Part shown: one piece after another, positions 18,677 to 29,352 of the stretch
Layout of the letters: the number at the start of each line of letters is the position of its first letter
Position numbering within the stretch: the stretch's first letter is position 1
NCBI GenBank assembly: GCA_022340195.1
Contig: JAJDOL010000317.1
Coordinates: 1-38,306 of the forward strand
Length of the DNA: 38,306 nt
Origin: Chromatiaceae bacterium
GTDB taxonomy: Bacteria > Pseudomonadota > Gammaproteobacteria > Chromatiales > Chromatiaceae
Direction of reading: 5' to 3'
Program-made: the position numbers and the translations under genes
The notes under the pieces: generated by a model
What the model was told of the DNA's origin: nothing
What the model saw: the letters and a program-made list of their open reading frames with translations, nothing else
Databases searched by the model: none

Positions 18677-20218
18677 ATGCAACTGAATCCATCCGAAATC
18701 AGCGATCTGATCAAACAAAAGATCGAGCAATTCGAGCTTACGACCGAGGCACGCACGGAAGGCACTATCGTCAGCGTGACCGACGGCATCGTCCGCATCC
18801 ATGGTCTCTCCGATGCCCAATACTACGAGATGCTGGAATTCCCCGGTAATACCTACGGACTGGCGCTGAACCTGGAACGGGATTCTGTCGGTGCGGTGGT
18901 TCTCGGCGAATACACTCACCTCTCGGAAGGTGACTGGGTCCGCTGTACCGGGCGCGTATTGGAGGTTCCGGTCGGCGAGTCCCTATTGGGCCGCGTCGTG
19001 GATTCCCTTGGCAATCCCATCGACGGCAAGGGTCCGATCGACGCAGCGGCCACGTCGCCGATCGAAAAGGTCGCGCCCGGTGTCATCAGCCGCAAGTCGG
19101 TCGACCAACCCATGCAGACGGGCTTGAAGTCAATTGATTCCATGGTACCCGTCGGCCGCGGTCAGCGCGAGCTGATCATCGGTGACCGCCAAACCGGCAA
19201 GACCGCCGTGGCTATCGATACCATCATCAATCAGAAAGGCACCGGCATCAAGTGTATCTACGTCGCCGTCGGCCAAAAGAACTCCTCGGTCGCCGGTATT
19301 CAGCGCAAGCTCGAAGAGCACGGTGCCATGGAGCACACCATCATCGTGTCTGCGGGTGCCTCGGACTCGGCCGCCATGCAGTACATCGCCCCGTACTCGG
19401 GTTGCACCATGGGCGAGTACTTCCGGGATAAGGGCGAGGATGCGCTGATCATTTACGACGACCTGACCAAGCAGGCCTGGGCCTATCGCCAGGTTTCCCT
19501 GCTGCTGCGCCGCCCGCCTGGCCGCGAGGCCTACCCTGGCGATGTTTTCTACCTGCACTCGCGCCTGCTCGAGCGCGCCGCGCGGATCAATGCTGACCAC
19601 GTCGAGAAGCTGACAGACGGCAAGGTCAAGGGCAAGACCGGTTCCCTCACGGCCCTGCCCATTATCGAGACCCAGGCCGGTGACGTCTCCGCCTTCGTAC
19701 CCACGAATGTCATCTCCATCACCGATGGGCAGATCTTCTTGGAGACCGACCTGTTCAACGCCGGTATCCGCCCGGCCATAAACGCCGGTCTCTCGGTGTC
19801 CCGGGTCGGGGGCGCTGCCCAGACCAAGGTCATAAAGAAGCTCGGTGGTGGTGTGCGACTGGCTCTGGCTCAGTACCGCGAGCTTGCGGCCTTTTCCCAG
19901 TTCGCGTCCGATTTGGACGAGGCGACACGCAAACAGCTCCAGCGCGGCGAGCGCGTGACCGAGCTTATGAAGCAGATCCAGTACGCGCCCATGAGCACCG
20001 GTCAGATGGCCGTCTCCCTGTTCGCCGCCAACGAGGGCTACTTGGACGACGTCGACGTCAACAAGGTTGTGGATTTCGAGCACGCCCTGCAGTCCTACAT
20101 GAAGTCCAGCCAGTCCGACCTCATCGAGAGGATCGACGCGACGGGCGACTACGATAAAGGAATCGACGACGCGCTACACGCAGCCCTGAAGGACTTCAAG
20201 GCGAATCACACCTGGTGA
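18677..20218 (+). CDS. atpA: ATP synthase F1 subunit alpha
   Basis: Subunit alpha carries the regulatory nucleotide sites of F1. The 513-residue product, same length as in E. coli, has GDRQTGKT (169-176), the [10 protein letters not shown] and [26 protein letters not shown] regions, and the [21 protein letters not shown] signature here as [17 protein letters not shown]. Intact. It is followed by an unusually long 159-bp gap before atpG with strong secondary structure. Confidence 0.98.
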   Translation: MQLNPSEISDLIKQKIEQFELTTEARTEGTIVSVTDGIVRIHGLSDAQYYEMLEFPGNTYGLALNLERDSVGAVVLGEYTHLSEGDWVRCTGRVLEVPVGESLLGRVVDSLGNPIDGKGPIDAAATSPIEKVAPGVISRKSVDQPMQTGLKSIDSMVPVGRGQRELIIGDRQTGKTAVAIDTIINQKGTGIKCIYVAVGQKNSSVAGIQRKLEEHGAMEHTIIVSAGASDSAAMQYIAPYSGCTMGEYFRDKGEDALIIYDDLTKQAWAYRQVSLLLRRPPGREAYPGDVFYLHSRLLERAARINADHVEKLTDGKVKGKTGSLTALPIIETQAGDVSAFVPTNVISITDGQIFLETDLFNAGIRPAINAGLSVSRVGGAAQTKVIKKLGGGVRLALAQYRELAAFSQFASDLDEATRKQLQRGERVTELMKQIQYAPMSTGQMAVSLFAANEGYLDDVDVNKVVDFEHALQSYMKSSQSDLIERIDATGDYDKGIDDALHAALKDFKANHTW

Positions 20219-20226
20219 GGACGCGA

Positions 20227-20289
20227 TTAGCGGCCAGCTTCCAAGTTCGGTACGCCGAAGTTGGACGGAAATCCAAAGCTCGCCGCTAG
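20227..20289 (+). repeat. Long nested hairpin in the atpA-atpG gap
   Basis: An outer inverted repeat pairs 20227-20240 with 20276-20289 with one mismatch and one G-T pair. Inside it, 20241-20250 pairs with 20255-20264 with one mismatch around a 4-nt TACG loop. The whole element lies in the transcribed gap between atpA and atpG. It could stabilise or process the mRNA, attenuate downstream transcription, or be a dispersed extragenic palindrome; no T-run follows, so a simple terminator is unlikely. Confidence 0.6.
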
Positions 20290-20330
20290 CGCTGACAAGA
20301 ACGCAAACCGATTAAGCCGAGCGCAACATC

Positions 20331-20358
20331 AACAGCTATTAGCTAACAGCTAAAGGCT
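20331..20358 (+). repeat. Imperfect 14-bp tandem duplication before atpG
   Basis: AACAGCTATTAGCT (20331-20344) is followed directly by AACAGCTAAAGGCT (20345-20358), identical at 11 of 14 positions. It ends 19 bp before the atpG start codon. Confidence 0.5.
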
Positions 20359-20377
20359 TAGAGCTGGGAATCGAAAT

Positions 20378-21241
20378 ATGGCAGGCGCGAAAGAAATACG
20401 GACCAAGATCGCCAGCATCAAGAGCACGCAGAAGATAACCAAGGCCATGGAGATGGTCGCGGCGTCCAAGATGCGCAGAGCGCAAGACCGAATGTCCGCC
20501 TCCCGCCCCTATGCGGAGAAAATGCTTCAGGTGATCTCCCACCTTAGTCATGCGACGCCTGAATACCGTCACAGCTTTTTGGCTACGGAGAGGGATCGCA
20601 AGCGCGTTGGCTTCATCGTGGTTTCCTCAGACCGCGGTCTGTGCGGAGGTCTGAACAGCAACCTTTTACGCAAGATGGTGCAAGCGGTGAAGGAGCACCA
20701 AAAATCCGACATCGAGTGCGTGTTCTGTACGATCGGCAGTAAGGCGCTCGGGTTCTTTAAACGGTTCGGCGGCAACGTTTTAGCCCAGGCTACCCACCTG
20801 GGAGATCGGCCTCATATCGAGGATCTGATCGGTACGGTCAAGGTCATGCTTGACGCGTACGAGTCCGGGGATATCGACGCCATCTATGTGGCCGGGAACG
20901 TGTTCGTGAACACAATGACGCAGCAGCCGACCATCATGCAGTTGGTGCCCATCCAGGCAGGTGACATCGACAGCATGGGCCATCGTTGGGACTATATTTA
21001 CGAGCCGGACGCCAAGGCCGTGCTCGATGCTTTGCTCACGCGCTATATCGAATCCCTGGTCTACCAGGCGGTGGTGGAGAACGGAGCCTGCGAGCAAGCG
21101 GCGCGCATGGTGGCCATGAAATCCGCTTCGGACAACGCGGGAAATCTAATTGACGAGTTGCAGCTCGTCTACAACAAGGCCCGCCAAGCGGCGATCACCC
21201 AGGAGATTTCCGAGATCGTGGGCGGTGCGGCCGCGGTTTGA
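20378..21241 (+). CDS. atpG: ATP synthase F1 subunit gamma
   Basis: Subunit gamma is the central rotor shaft. The 287-residue product starts [32 protein letters not shown], the classic N-terminal coiled-coil helix, has [16 protein letters not shown] in the globular part and ends with the C-terminal helix [40 protein letters not shown]. Intact, with a usual length. Confidence 0.97.
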   Translation: MAGAKEIRTKIASIKSTQKITKAMEMVAASKMRRAQDRMSASRPYAEKMLQVISHLSHATPEYRHSFLATERDRKRVGFIVVSSDRGLCGGLNSNLLRKMVQAVKEHQKSDIECVFCTIGSKALGFFKRFGGNVLAQATHLGDRPHIEDLIGTVKVMLDAYESGDIDAIYVAGNVFVNTMTQQPTIMQLVPIQAGDIDSMGHRWDYIYEPDAKAVLDALLTRYIESLVYQAVVENGACEQAARMVAMKSASDNAGNLIDELQLVYNKARQAAITQEISEIVGGAAAV

Positions 21242-21252
21242 TCAGAATATGA

Positions 21253-22710
<1,458 letters not shown>

Positions 22711-22771
22711 GGCGGGTTTTGCGAAAACAGCCGGCAGCTTGCGAATCGCCTGAGATCTGAGGGTCACTCCC

Positions 22772-23197
22772 ATGGCAATGACGGTACATGTCGACATAGT
22801 TTCCGCCGAGGGGGCCATCCATTCGGGTCTGGCGACAATGGTCTACGCGCCCGCGGAGATGGGTGAGGTCGGTATAGCGCCCCGCCACACCGCTCTGATT
22901 ACCCGCCTGAAGCCCGGGGACGTTCGGGTCGAGAACGAGAATGGGGAGATGGAGCATTTCTATGTCTCCGGCGGAATGCTGGAAGTCCAGCCGCAGCTGG
23001 TCACTGTCCTGGCGGATACGGCTATTCGAGCCCACGATCTCGATGAGGCCGCGGCGGTAGAGGCCAAGCGCCGGGCCGAGGACGCGCTCGCCGGAAAGAC
23101 CGCCGAGTTCGAATATGCCAAGGCGCAGGCGGAGCTCGCCGAGGCCGTCGCCCAACTGCGCGCGATCGAGAAGCTGCGCAAGATGAGACGTGGCTGA
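22772..23197 (+). CDS. atpC: ATP synthase F1 subunit epsilon
   Basis: Subunit epsilon caps the rotor and can inhibit ATP hydrolysis. The 141-residue product has the N-terminal beta-sandwich ([43 protein letters not shown]) and an Ala/Glu-rich C-terminal helical hairpin ending LRKMRRG. It closes the atp operon and overlaps the possible GTG start of the following gene. Confidence 0.96.
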   Translation: MAMTVHVDIVSAEGAIHSGLATMVYAPAEMGEVGIAPRHTALITRLKPGDVRVENENGEMEHFYVSGGMLEVQPQLVTVLADTAIRAHDLDEAAAVEAKRRAEDALAGKTAEFEYAKAQAELAEAVAQLRAIEKLRKMRRG

Positions 23198-23693
23198 TTC
23201 CATGGCAAATCAGGCGATCCGGAAAGGAAAGCTCGTATCGCTCGTCTACAGCATCTGTGATGAATCCGGCCGGGTGCTGGAGCAATCTGATTTGCCCGTG
23301 ACCTATATCCACGGGGGCCACAACGAGCTCATTGGAGGTATGGACCAGGCTGTATCAGGCAAGTGTGCCGGAGAGAGCGTGGAACTGGAATTGGCGCGGG
23401 ATCAAGGCTTCGGCCCCCACGATCCCGATCTCACCTTCACAGACGACATCGAAAATGTCCCTCCGCAGTTTCGGCATGTCGGTGCGGAGGTGCAAATGCA
23501 GAACGAATCGGGTGCCGTCAGGACCTTTTACGTTACCAAGATCGAAGATGGGCAGCTTACCGTCGATGGCAATCACCCCCTCGCAGGAAAAGACCTGCGG
23601 GTCAAGGTAGAAATCAAGGAAGTCCGGGACCCGACGAAGCAGGAGCTCATGCAGGAAGGTATAACCGGCGCTGCGCCTTCCGGACTTCATTGA
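23190..23693 (+). CDS. SlyD-like FKBP-type peptidyl-prolyl cis-trans isomerase
   Basis: The product is a small cytoplasmic prolyl isomerase/chaperone of the SlyD/FkpB type. It shows the split FKBP fold ([45 protein letters not shown]) with an inserted flap domain around [16 protein letters not shown] and then [23 protein letters not shown]. The His/Cys-rich metal-binding tail of E. coli SlyD is absent. Starts are GTG at 23190 (overlapping atpC by 8 bp) or ATG at 23202 ([10 protein letters not shown]), the latter probably real given family alignments. Transcription may read through from the atp operon. Confidence 0.9.
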   Translation: MADSMANQAIRKGKLVSLVYSICDESGRVLEQSDLPVTYIHGGHNELIGGMDQAVSGKCAGESVELELARDQGFGPHDPDLTFTDDIENVPPQFRHVGAEVQMQNESGAVRTFYVTKIEDGQLTVDGNHPLAGKDLRVKVEIKEVRDPTKQELMQEGITGAAPSGLH

Positions 23694-23767
23694 CCTGGGG
23701 CAGACCGGAAACACCGGCCGGTTCCGAGGGAGTTGGGCTTGAGTTCCCCGCCTGAGTCCTTTCCACC

Positions 23768-25129
23768 ATGAAGCTAGGTGTCGTCGTTCTCGCGGCAGGA
23801 AAGGGCAAGCGCATGCGTTCGCGTTTGCCCAAGGTCCTGCATCAGCTCGCGGGAAGGCCGCTTCTGGGCCATGTTTTGGACACCGCCCGCGCCATCGGGA
23901 ACACACGCGTATGCGTTGTCTATGGTCACGGGGGTGAGCTGGTTCGCCGGACGTTGGCTGACTATGATTGCACCTGGGTGGAGCAGGTCCAACAATTGGG
24001 AACTGGCCATGCCGTCATGCAGGCGTTACCCAGGATGCAGGGTATGGACCGTATCCTCGTCCTTTACGGTGACGTTCCCCTCATACAGCCGGGGACGCTT
24101 CAAACCCTGATGGACGAGGCGGCTCATACCGATCTCGGCTTGCTTACCGCTATGCTCGGTGATCCCACTGGTTACGGGCGCATCGTACGAGATGGAGGGG
24201 GGCGCGTATTGCGCAACGTCGAGCACAAGGATGCGACAGAGGCAGAGCTGGAGATCGAGGAGATCAATACGGGCTTCATGATCGCCGATCGAGCTCGAAT
24301 GGATGACTGGCTCTCGCGCATTGACAACAGGAACACCCAGCGCGAGTACTATCTGACTGACGTGATCGCGCTGGCTTCCAGAGATGGGGTGGAGATCGCT
24401 ACCAGTCAACCGCAATTCCTGGAGGAGGTTTGCGGCATCAACGATCGGGTACAGCTCGCGGCCCAGGAGCGCTTTTTGCAGCGTCGCCAGGCAGAGGCTC
24501 TGATGCGTGACGGTGTGACGCTCGCCGATCCCGCGCGGCTCGACGTACGTGGCCGGTTGTATGCCGAGTCTGACGTCAGCATCGACGTGAATGTCGTCAT
24601 TGAAGGCGAGGTCCACCTTGGGGAAGGCGCGTCCATCGGCCCGAATTGTCTGCTTCGAGAATGTGACATAGGTCGCGGCACACAGGTATTGGCGAACTGT
24701 ATCATCGAGCACTCCAGCGTTGGCTCCGGCGCCCGCATCGGCCCTTTCTCCCGACTGCGTCCTGAGGTGATTCTAGCGGACCATGTGCACGTGGGTAACT
24801 TTGTAGAGATCAAAAAATCCCAGGTCGGCGAGGGCAGTAAGGTGAACCACCTCACCTATGTGGGCGATGCGCGTATCGGCCGTGGCGTCAACGTCGGCGC
24901 AGGCACTATTACCTGCGATTATGACGGAGCTAACAAGCATTTGACGGTCATCGGTGACGATGCCTTCATTGGGTCGAACACATCCCTGGTCGCTCCGGTG
25001 GACATAGGCGCGGGCGCCACCATCGGCGCCGGCTCAGTCGTCTGCCGCGAGGCGCCTGCCGGAAAACTTACGCTTACCCGGGCCGAGCAGGTCACGTTTG
25101 ACGGCTGGCGGCGCCCCAGCAAAAAGTGA
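23768..25129 (+). CDS. glmU: Bifunctional N-acetylglucosamine-1-phosphate uridyltransferase / glucosamine-1-phosphate acetyltransferase
   Basis: GlmU makes UDP-GlcNAc, the precursor of peptidoglycan and LPS. The 453-residue product has the N-terminal nucleotidyltransferase motif VLAAGKGKRMRSRLPKVLHQLAG (about 7-29), then LYGDVPLI, and a left-handed beta-helix acetyltransferase domain visible as hexapeptide repeats from about 270 on, with IGPFSRLRPEV, NVGAGTITCDYDGANKH and FIGSNTSLVAPVDIGAGATIGAGSV. It is 30 bp upstream of glmS, the enzyme that makes its upstream substrate. Confidence 0.97.
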   Translation: MKLGVVVLAAGKGKRMRSRLPKVLHQLAGRPLLGHVLDTARAIGNTRVCVVYGHGGELVRRTLADYDCTWVEQVQQLGTGHAVMQALPRMQGMDRILVLYGDVPLIQPGTLQTLMDEAAHTDLGLLTAMLGDPTGYGRIVRDGGGRVLRNVEHKDATEAELEIEEINTGFMIADRARMDDWLSRIDNRNTQREYYLTDVIALASRDGVEIATSQPQFLEEVCGINDRVQLAAQERFLQRRQAEALMRDGVTLADPARLDVRGRLYAESDVSIDVNVVIEGEVHLGEGASIGPNCLLRECDIGRGTQVLANCIIEHSSVGSGARIGPFSRLRPEVILADHVHVGNFVEIKKSQVGEGSKVNHLTYVGDARIGRGVNVGAGTITCDYDGANKHLTVIGDDAFIGSNTSLVAPVDIGAGATIGAGSVVCREAPAGKLTLTRAEQVTFDGWRRPSKK

Positions 25130-25159
25130 AGGGCCAAGTAGCGGTTCGGAGGTCGAGCC

Positions 25160-26992
25160 ATGTGCGGGATCATCGGCGGTATTTCCCAACGCGAAGTCTC
25201 CGCCATACTGTTGGAGGGGCTCAGGCGTCTCGAATACCGCGGCTACGATTCCGCCGGTATGGCGGTACTGAAAGCACCTCGTGAGCTGAAAAGAATTCGG
25301 GCTCTCGGCAAGGTGCAGCGCCTTGCCGATCTGATGGAGCGGGAGCCGCTCAGCGGAACACTGGGCATCGCCCACACCCGATGGGCGACGCACGGTGAGC
25401 CATCGGAGCGCAATGCACACCCGCACGTGTGCCGCGATCGTTGCGCCGTCGTTCACAACGGAATTATTGAGAACCACGAGCAACTGCGAGAGGAGCAGAT
25501 CGCTCGCGGCTATGAGTTTACCTCCGGCACCGACACCGAGGTTATTGTCCACGCCGTTTATGATCGGCTCCTCGCCGGAGACGGTCTGCTGGACGCGGTA
25601 CGCCACACCACCCGACGCCTCGAAGGCGCCTACGCCTTGGGCGTGCTCGATACCCATGACCCGGATCGCCTGGTCGCAGCCCGATACGGCAGCCCGCTAG
25701 TCGTTGGACTTGGGTTCGGTGAGGGTTTTATCGCCTCGGACGTCTTTGCACTCCTACCGGTTACCCAAAAGTTCATCTTTCTCGAAGAGGGTGACATCGC
25801 CGAAATCACCCGCAACGGTGTTCGGATCTGGGACAGAAGCGGTGAGCCGGTCGTGCGCCCTGTCAGGGAGTCGGGTCTGACCGCCGACGCGGTAGAGCGT
25901 GGACAATACCGTCACTACATGCTCAAGGAGATCTTCGAGCAGCCCAGAGCCGTCGCCGACACCCTCGAGGGACGCATTTCCGGGGCTCGCGTCCTGCCTC
26001 GCGCATTCGGCAACGAGGCCGAGGGCGTCTTCAAAGAAATCAGGGCAGTTACAATCGTCGCTTGTGGGACGAGCTTCCACGCTGCCCTTGTGTCTCGCTA
26101 CTGGATCGAGTCACTCACTGGTTTGCCCTGTAACGTCGAGGTGGCGAGCGAATACCGCTACCGTAAGCAGGTGGTGCCCATCGGCGTTCTTTTCGTCACA
26201 ATCTCCCAATCTGGCGAGACTGCCGATACCCTGGCTGCCATGCGCCTGGCACAGGAGCTTGGCTATGCCTCTACCCTAGCCATCTGCAACGTTCCCGAGA
26301 GCTCGTTGGTGCGCGAGTCCGACCTGGTGCTATTGACGCACGCCGGCCCCGAGATCGGTGTGGCTTCTACCAAGGCATTCACCACGCAGCTTGTGGCCCT
26401 GCTGCTGCTAACGACTGTTATCGGGCGTTACAGGGGCCTCGACGCGGAGACCGAGAAACAGCGGGTCGCTCTGCTCCGGACCCTACCAGGAAAACTGGAG
26501 GAAGCCCTGGCCCTGGACGCTACCATCCAGACCGTGGCCGAGCAATTTGCGGAGAAGCGCCATGCCCTCTTCCTGGGACGCGGAATCCATTATCCCGTTG
26601 CCATGGAGGGTGCCCTCAAGCTCAAGGAGATCTCTTACATCCATGCCGAAGCCTATCCCGCAGGCGAGCTCAAGCATGGTCCCTTGGCCCTCATCGACGA
26701 GGATATGCCGGTGGTCGCCGTCGCACCCAACGATGAGTTGCTCGAGAAGCTCAAGTCCAACCTGGAAGAGGTCCGGGCGCGCGGCGGCGAGATGTTCGTG
26801 TTCGCCGACGACCGGGTCACCATGGCCGAAGAGCGCGGCACGACCGTCATCAAGGTCCCTCACGTCGACAGCCTTGTTTCCCCCTTGATATTCACCGTCC
26901 CGCTCCAGCTTTTGGCCTATCACGTAGCTGTGCTCAAGGGTACGGATGTTGATCAGCCGCGGAATCTGGCGAAGTCCGTCACGGTCGAGTAG
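25160..26992 (+). CDS. glmS: Glutamine-fructose-6-phosphate aminotransferase (isomerizing)
   Basis: GlmS forms glucosamine-6-phosphate from fructose-6-phosphate and glutamine. The 610-residue product starts MCGIIGGIS with the nucleophilic Cys1 after Met removal, has [12 protein letters not shown] and HTRWATHG in the glutaminase domain and two SIS isomerase domains ([74 protein letters not shown]), and ends NLAKSVTVE. No ribozyme or small-RNA target is evident in the 30-bp gap. Convergent with the next gene. Confidence 0.98.
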   Translation: MCGIIGGISQREVSAILLEGLRRLEYRGYDSAGMAVLKAPRELKRIRALGKVQRLADLMEREPLSGTLGIAHTRWATHGEPSERNAHPHVCRDRCAVVHNGIIENHEQLREEQIARGYEFTSGTDTEVIVHAVYDRLLAGDGLLDAVRHTTRRLEGAYALGVLDTHDPDRLVAARYGSPLVVGLGFGEGFIASDVFALLPVTQKFIFLEEGDIAEITRNGVRIWDRSGEPVVRPVRESGLTADAVERGQYRHYMLKEIFEQPRAVADTLEGRISGARVLPRAFGNEAEGVFKEIRAVTIVACGTSFHAALVSRYWIESLTGLPCNVEVASEYRYRKQVVPIGVLFVTISQSGETADTLAAMRLAQELGYASTLAICNVPESSLVRESDLVLLTHAGPEIGVASTKAFTTQLVALLLLTTVIGRYRGLDAETEKQRVALLRTLPGKLEEALALDATIQTVAEQFAEKRHALFLGRGIHYPVAMEGALKLKEISYIHAEAYPAGELKHGPLALIDEDMPVVAVAPNDELLEKLKSNLEEVRARGGEMFVFADDRVTMAEERGTTVIKVPHVDSLVSPLIFTVPLQLLAYHVAVLKGTDVDQPRNLAKSVTVE

Positions 26993-27090
26993 TCGAAGGC
27001 ATCGGCGTCGAACATTTGGCGCGATGAACGGCCGAGTGCGGCGAGTGTCGCACCCTCGGTCGAGGGCGCGTTCGCGTGAATCCGGAATAC

Positions 27091-27972
27091 TCACCGTACA
27101 TGGGCGAGCAGGCGCCCCATCATGCTCTGTGCCTGTCCCAGGTAACCTGTTCCGAACAGGTTCAAGTGATTGAGGATGTGGTACAGATTGTAGAGGTCCT
27201 TGCGTGTGCGGTATCCCGGCTCCATAGGCCAGGCTTCGTTGTAGGCGGCGTAGAAATCGGCTCCGAAGCCGCCGAAAAGCTCGGTCATCGCGATATCCGC
27301 CTCGCGGTCGCCAAAATAGACGGCTGGATCGAAGATGACCGGATTTCCATGGCTGTCGAAGCCCATGTTGCCTCCCCACAGGTCACCATGAAGCAGGGAG
27401 GGGAGAGGATCGTGATCGATCAGGGCCGGCAGGGCATCAAGCAGTCGTTCTCCCGGATCCTGAAGCTGCCGTTCGTATCCGTTGCGCGCCGCTAGATTCA
27501 GTTGGAAGCCTAGTCGGTGCCGGCCCCAGAATTGCACCCAATCGCTCTCGGGGTTGTTCCGTTGCGGAGTGGACCCGACGGTGTTGTCGCGGCACCAGCC
27601 AAAAGTGGCGCGCGTGGCTCGGTGCATTTCAGCGATTTGGTGCCCGGCCTCGGTGGCTCCACGGGAGCCCCTTCCACCGAGTGCCAGATGCTCCATGACG
27701 ATGTATGATCGCCCCCCGTTTGTGCCTGTACACAAGGGTCGCGGGACCTTGATGGCGTCGGTATTCGCCATCTCCGCGAGCCCCTCGGCTTCGGCTTCGA
27801 ACATGGAAAGTTGATCGGCGCTATTCACTTTCACGAAGTAGCGACGCGTGCCGTCGCCCAGGCTGTAGGCACTGTTGATGCAGCCACCACCGACGCTACG
27901 GGGGGTACCGAGATCGAAATGCTGCCCGGTGGAGTTGCTGATGTTGGCAGCAACTGCTCTCCAGTCAATCAT
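27091..27972 (-). CDS. Fructosamine kinase family protein
   Basis: Fructosamine kinases (bacterial YniA-like) phosphorylate ribulosamine/fructosamine adducts of proteins, aiding deglycation. The 293-residue product has the N-terminal GGCINSAYSLGDG, the kinase lysine in RYFVKVN, YIVMEHLAL, the catalytic loop LLHGDLWGGNMGFD (Asp and Asn present) and the metal-binding FDPAVYFGDREADIAMTELFGGF. Length and motif order are those of the family. It converges on glmS across 98 bp that contain a short hairpin (27053-27066) without a T-run. Confidence 0.93.
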   Translation of the reverse strand: MIDWRAVAANISNSTGQHFDLGTPRSVGGGCINSAYSLGDGTRRYFVKVNSADQLSMFEAEAEGLAEMANTDAIKVPRPLCTGTNGGRSYIVMEHLALGGRGSRGATEAGHQIAEMHRATRATFGWCRDNTVGSTPQRNNPESDWVQFWGRHRLGFQLNLAARNGYERQLQDPGERLLDALPALIDHDPLPSLLHGDLWGGNMGFDSHGNPVIFDPAVYFGDREADIAMTELFGGFGADFYAAYNEAWPMEPGYRTRKDLYNLYHILNHLNLFGTGYLGQAQSMMGRLLAHVR

Positions 27973-27999
27973 GGCGGGTTTTCTCGCTGGGGTCGCACC

Positions 28000-28116
28000 C
28001 TATCTCGGCCATAAAAACCCGAACAAAGCCGCGGCCGCGCAAAGAATACCGAAAGATCCAGGCGGTGAAGACTGGCCGCCTTTCTTCGAGCCTTTGTGTG
28101 CCTTCGCTGGATCCAT
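28000..28116 (-). CDS. Possible 38-residue single-pass membrane peptide
   Basis: The minus strand reads an open frame from ATG at 28116 to a TAG at 28000. The N-terminal half is polar and basic (MDPAKAHKGSKKGGQSS) and the C-terminal half is hydrophobic (GILCAAAALFGFLWPR), as in small membrane proteins. It lies between the HNH gene and the fructosamine kinase gene in the same direction. There is no clear ribosome binding site, and I do not recognise the family, so this is a candidate only. Confidence 0.3.
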   Translation of the reverse strand: MDPAKAHKGSKKGGQSSPPGSFGILCAAAALFGFLWPR

Positions 28117-28183
28117 CTCTATGGTAGAGCCTTGCTGGCGACTTCGCTCGGCGGCGATTGGCCACTGGACAATTGGTCCTTGC

Positions 28184-28774
28184 TCACCCCAGCCGGCACA
28201 ATAAGGGGCTCGACCGGGGAAAGTGGGCGCCCAGGAATTCCATTTGATCGGCTAGTACGTTTCGCCCCATGAGGAAGATGTACTCAGCGTGGTTCGGTGT
28301 GAAAGGAACAGCGAGCAGCTCCATGCCGGCGGCTTCCGGGGTACGTCCTGCCTTAAAGTTATTGCAGCGCACGCAGGCGGTAACCAGGTTGTTCCACTGA
28401 TCTTCACCACCCAGGCTGATGGGACGCACATGGTCGCGGGATAGATGTCGGGGGGAGAATTGACCGCCACAGTAAAGACAGATGTGACCGTCGCGCTGAA
28501 ACAGGGTCCGATTGGACAAGGGCGGGGTATAGTCCTCCTTCAGCTTGCTCATCGCATGATGAGTGCCGTGCGTTGCGATGATGGAGTTGATCTCAAGGGT
28601 GCTGCGGTGCTTCGTCGCCGCATTGACGCCACCATGGAGGAGAAAAAGCCGGTTGCCGCAGGCATAGGCGACTTGGCCGAGGCAATACAGCCTGGCTGCT
28701 GACCGGTAGTCCACCCATTCCAGCGGCATTCCGGACAAGTCTGTGCGCAGTACCTGTTGACTCAAATGCAACAT
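28184..28774 (-). CDS. HNH endonuclease family protein
   Basis: The 196-residue product has an N-terminal region with [20 protein letters not shown] and a C-terminal HNH nuclease core: [52 protein letters not shown]-type motif, here RTPEAAGM. The paired CxxC motifs bind zinc and the DH...N...N/H pattern is the beta-beta-alpha metal site. Chromosomal single-gene HNH proteins of this type are widespread in proteobacteria but their biological role is not established; no restriction, phage or toxin partner is next to it. The start at 28774 is tentative (weak Shine-Dalgarno; an internal ATG 15 codons on is possible). Confidence 0.88.
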   Translation of the reverse strand: [196 protein letters not shown]

Positions 28775-29352
28775 CTTCTGGCCGTTCAGCTCGTCTCTCC
28801 GGCCTCGAACGGTCAGCCTATGGCTGTCTCGTTTTCAAGGCCCGGAACCAGGCCCGGAAACTTGGCGCGAACCTGCCCGGAGAAGCCGGGCCACGCAGGA
28901 CGTTCCTTAAGGGTCTGAGCGCGGGGACAGAGGCGCTGCCGGAGCCTGTTGAGGTTGGCCGTCATGATACACGCTTGAAGGTACCATGCAACATAGGCCA
29001 GTCTTTAAGGAACGAATCAAGCCGAGGTAACAGATCTGTGACTATTCACAAGTCGCGCAATCTATCGAACCAACTAAGTGATGCTGCGCTGCGGTATTCG
29101 TAAGAAATCCATAAAATAGTCTAACTCAATGTTTCTATTATATAAATCGGTGTCGGTAAAAACTTGGTCAATTCAACGTAATCTTAGTGTCTCTATAGGG
29201 TCAAAGCTTGTCTCGAGCCGTTACCCACAGAGTTTTCCACAGCTTCTGTGTACAGACTGCACTTCTCTCGATTAGGCAATGAGATGCCGTGGTTTTAGAA
29301 GAAAACCGTTGAGAAAAAGCGATTAACTAGCGGGACGCCCGCGGGCAACCCA
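28775..29352. other. Large intergenic region, AT-rich right half with DnaA-box-like sites
   Basis: No convincing gene lies in these 578 bp between divergent HNH and priA genes. The left part is GC-rich and holds a small hairpin (28875-28880 with 28886-28891) and a direct repeat of GGCCCGGAA (28839-28847, 28851-28859). A perfect 10-bp inverted pair CGTTCCTTAA / TTAAGGAACG sits at 28901-28910 and 29005-29014. From about 29040 to 29200 the sequence is distinctly AT-rich. DnaA-box-like 9-mers, each one mismatch from consensus and all in the same direction, occur at 29042-29050, 29221-29229 and 29233-29241. It should also contain the priA and HNH promoters. Confidence 0.5.

Noticed and set aside
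19130..20083. 317-codon minus-strand frame opposite atpA
   Set aside because: Antisense shadow of a highly conserved GC-rich gene.
27053..27066. Hairpin between glmS and the fructosamine kinase gene as a terminator
   Set aside because: Stem is only 5 bp with a 4-nt loop and no T-run follows on either strand.
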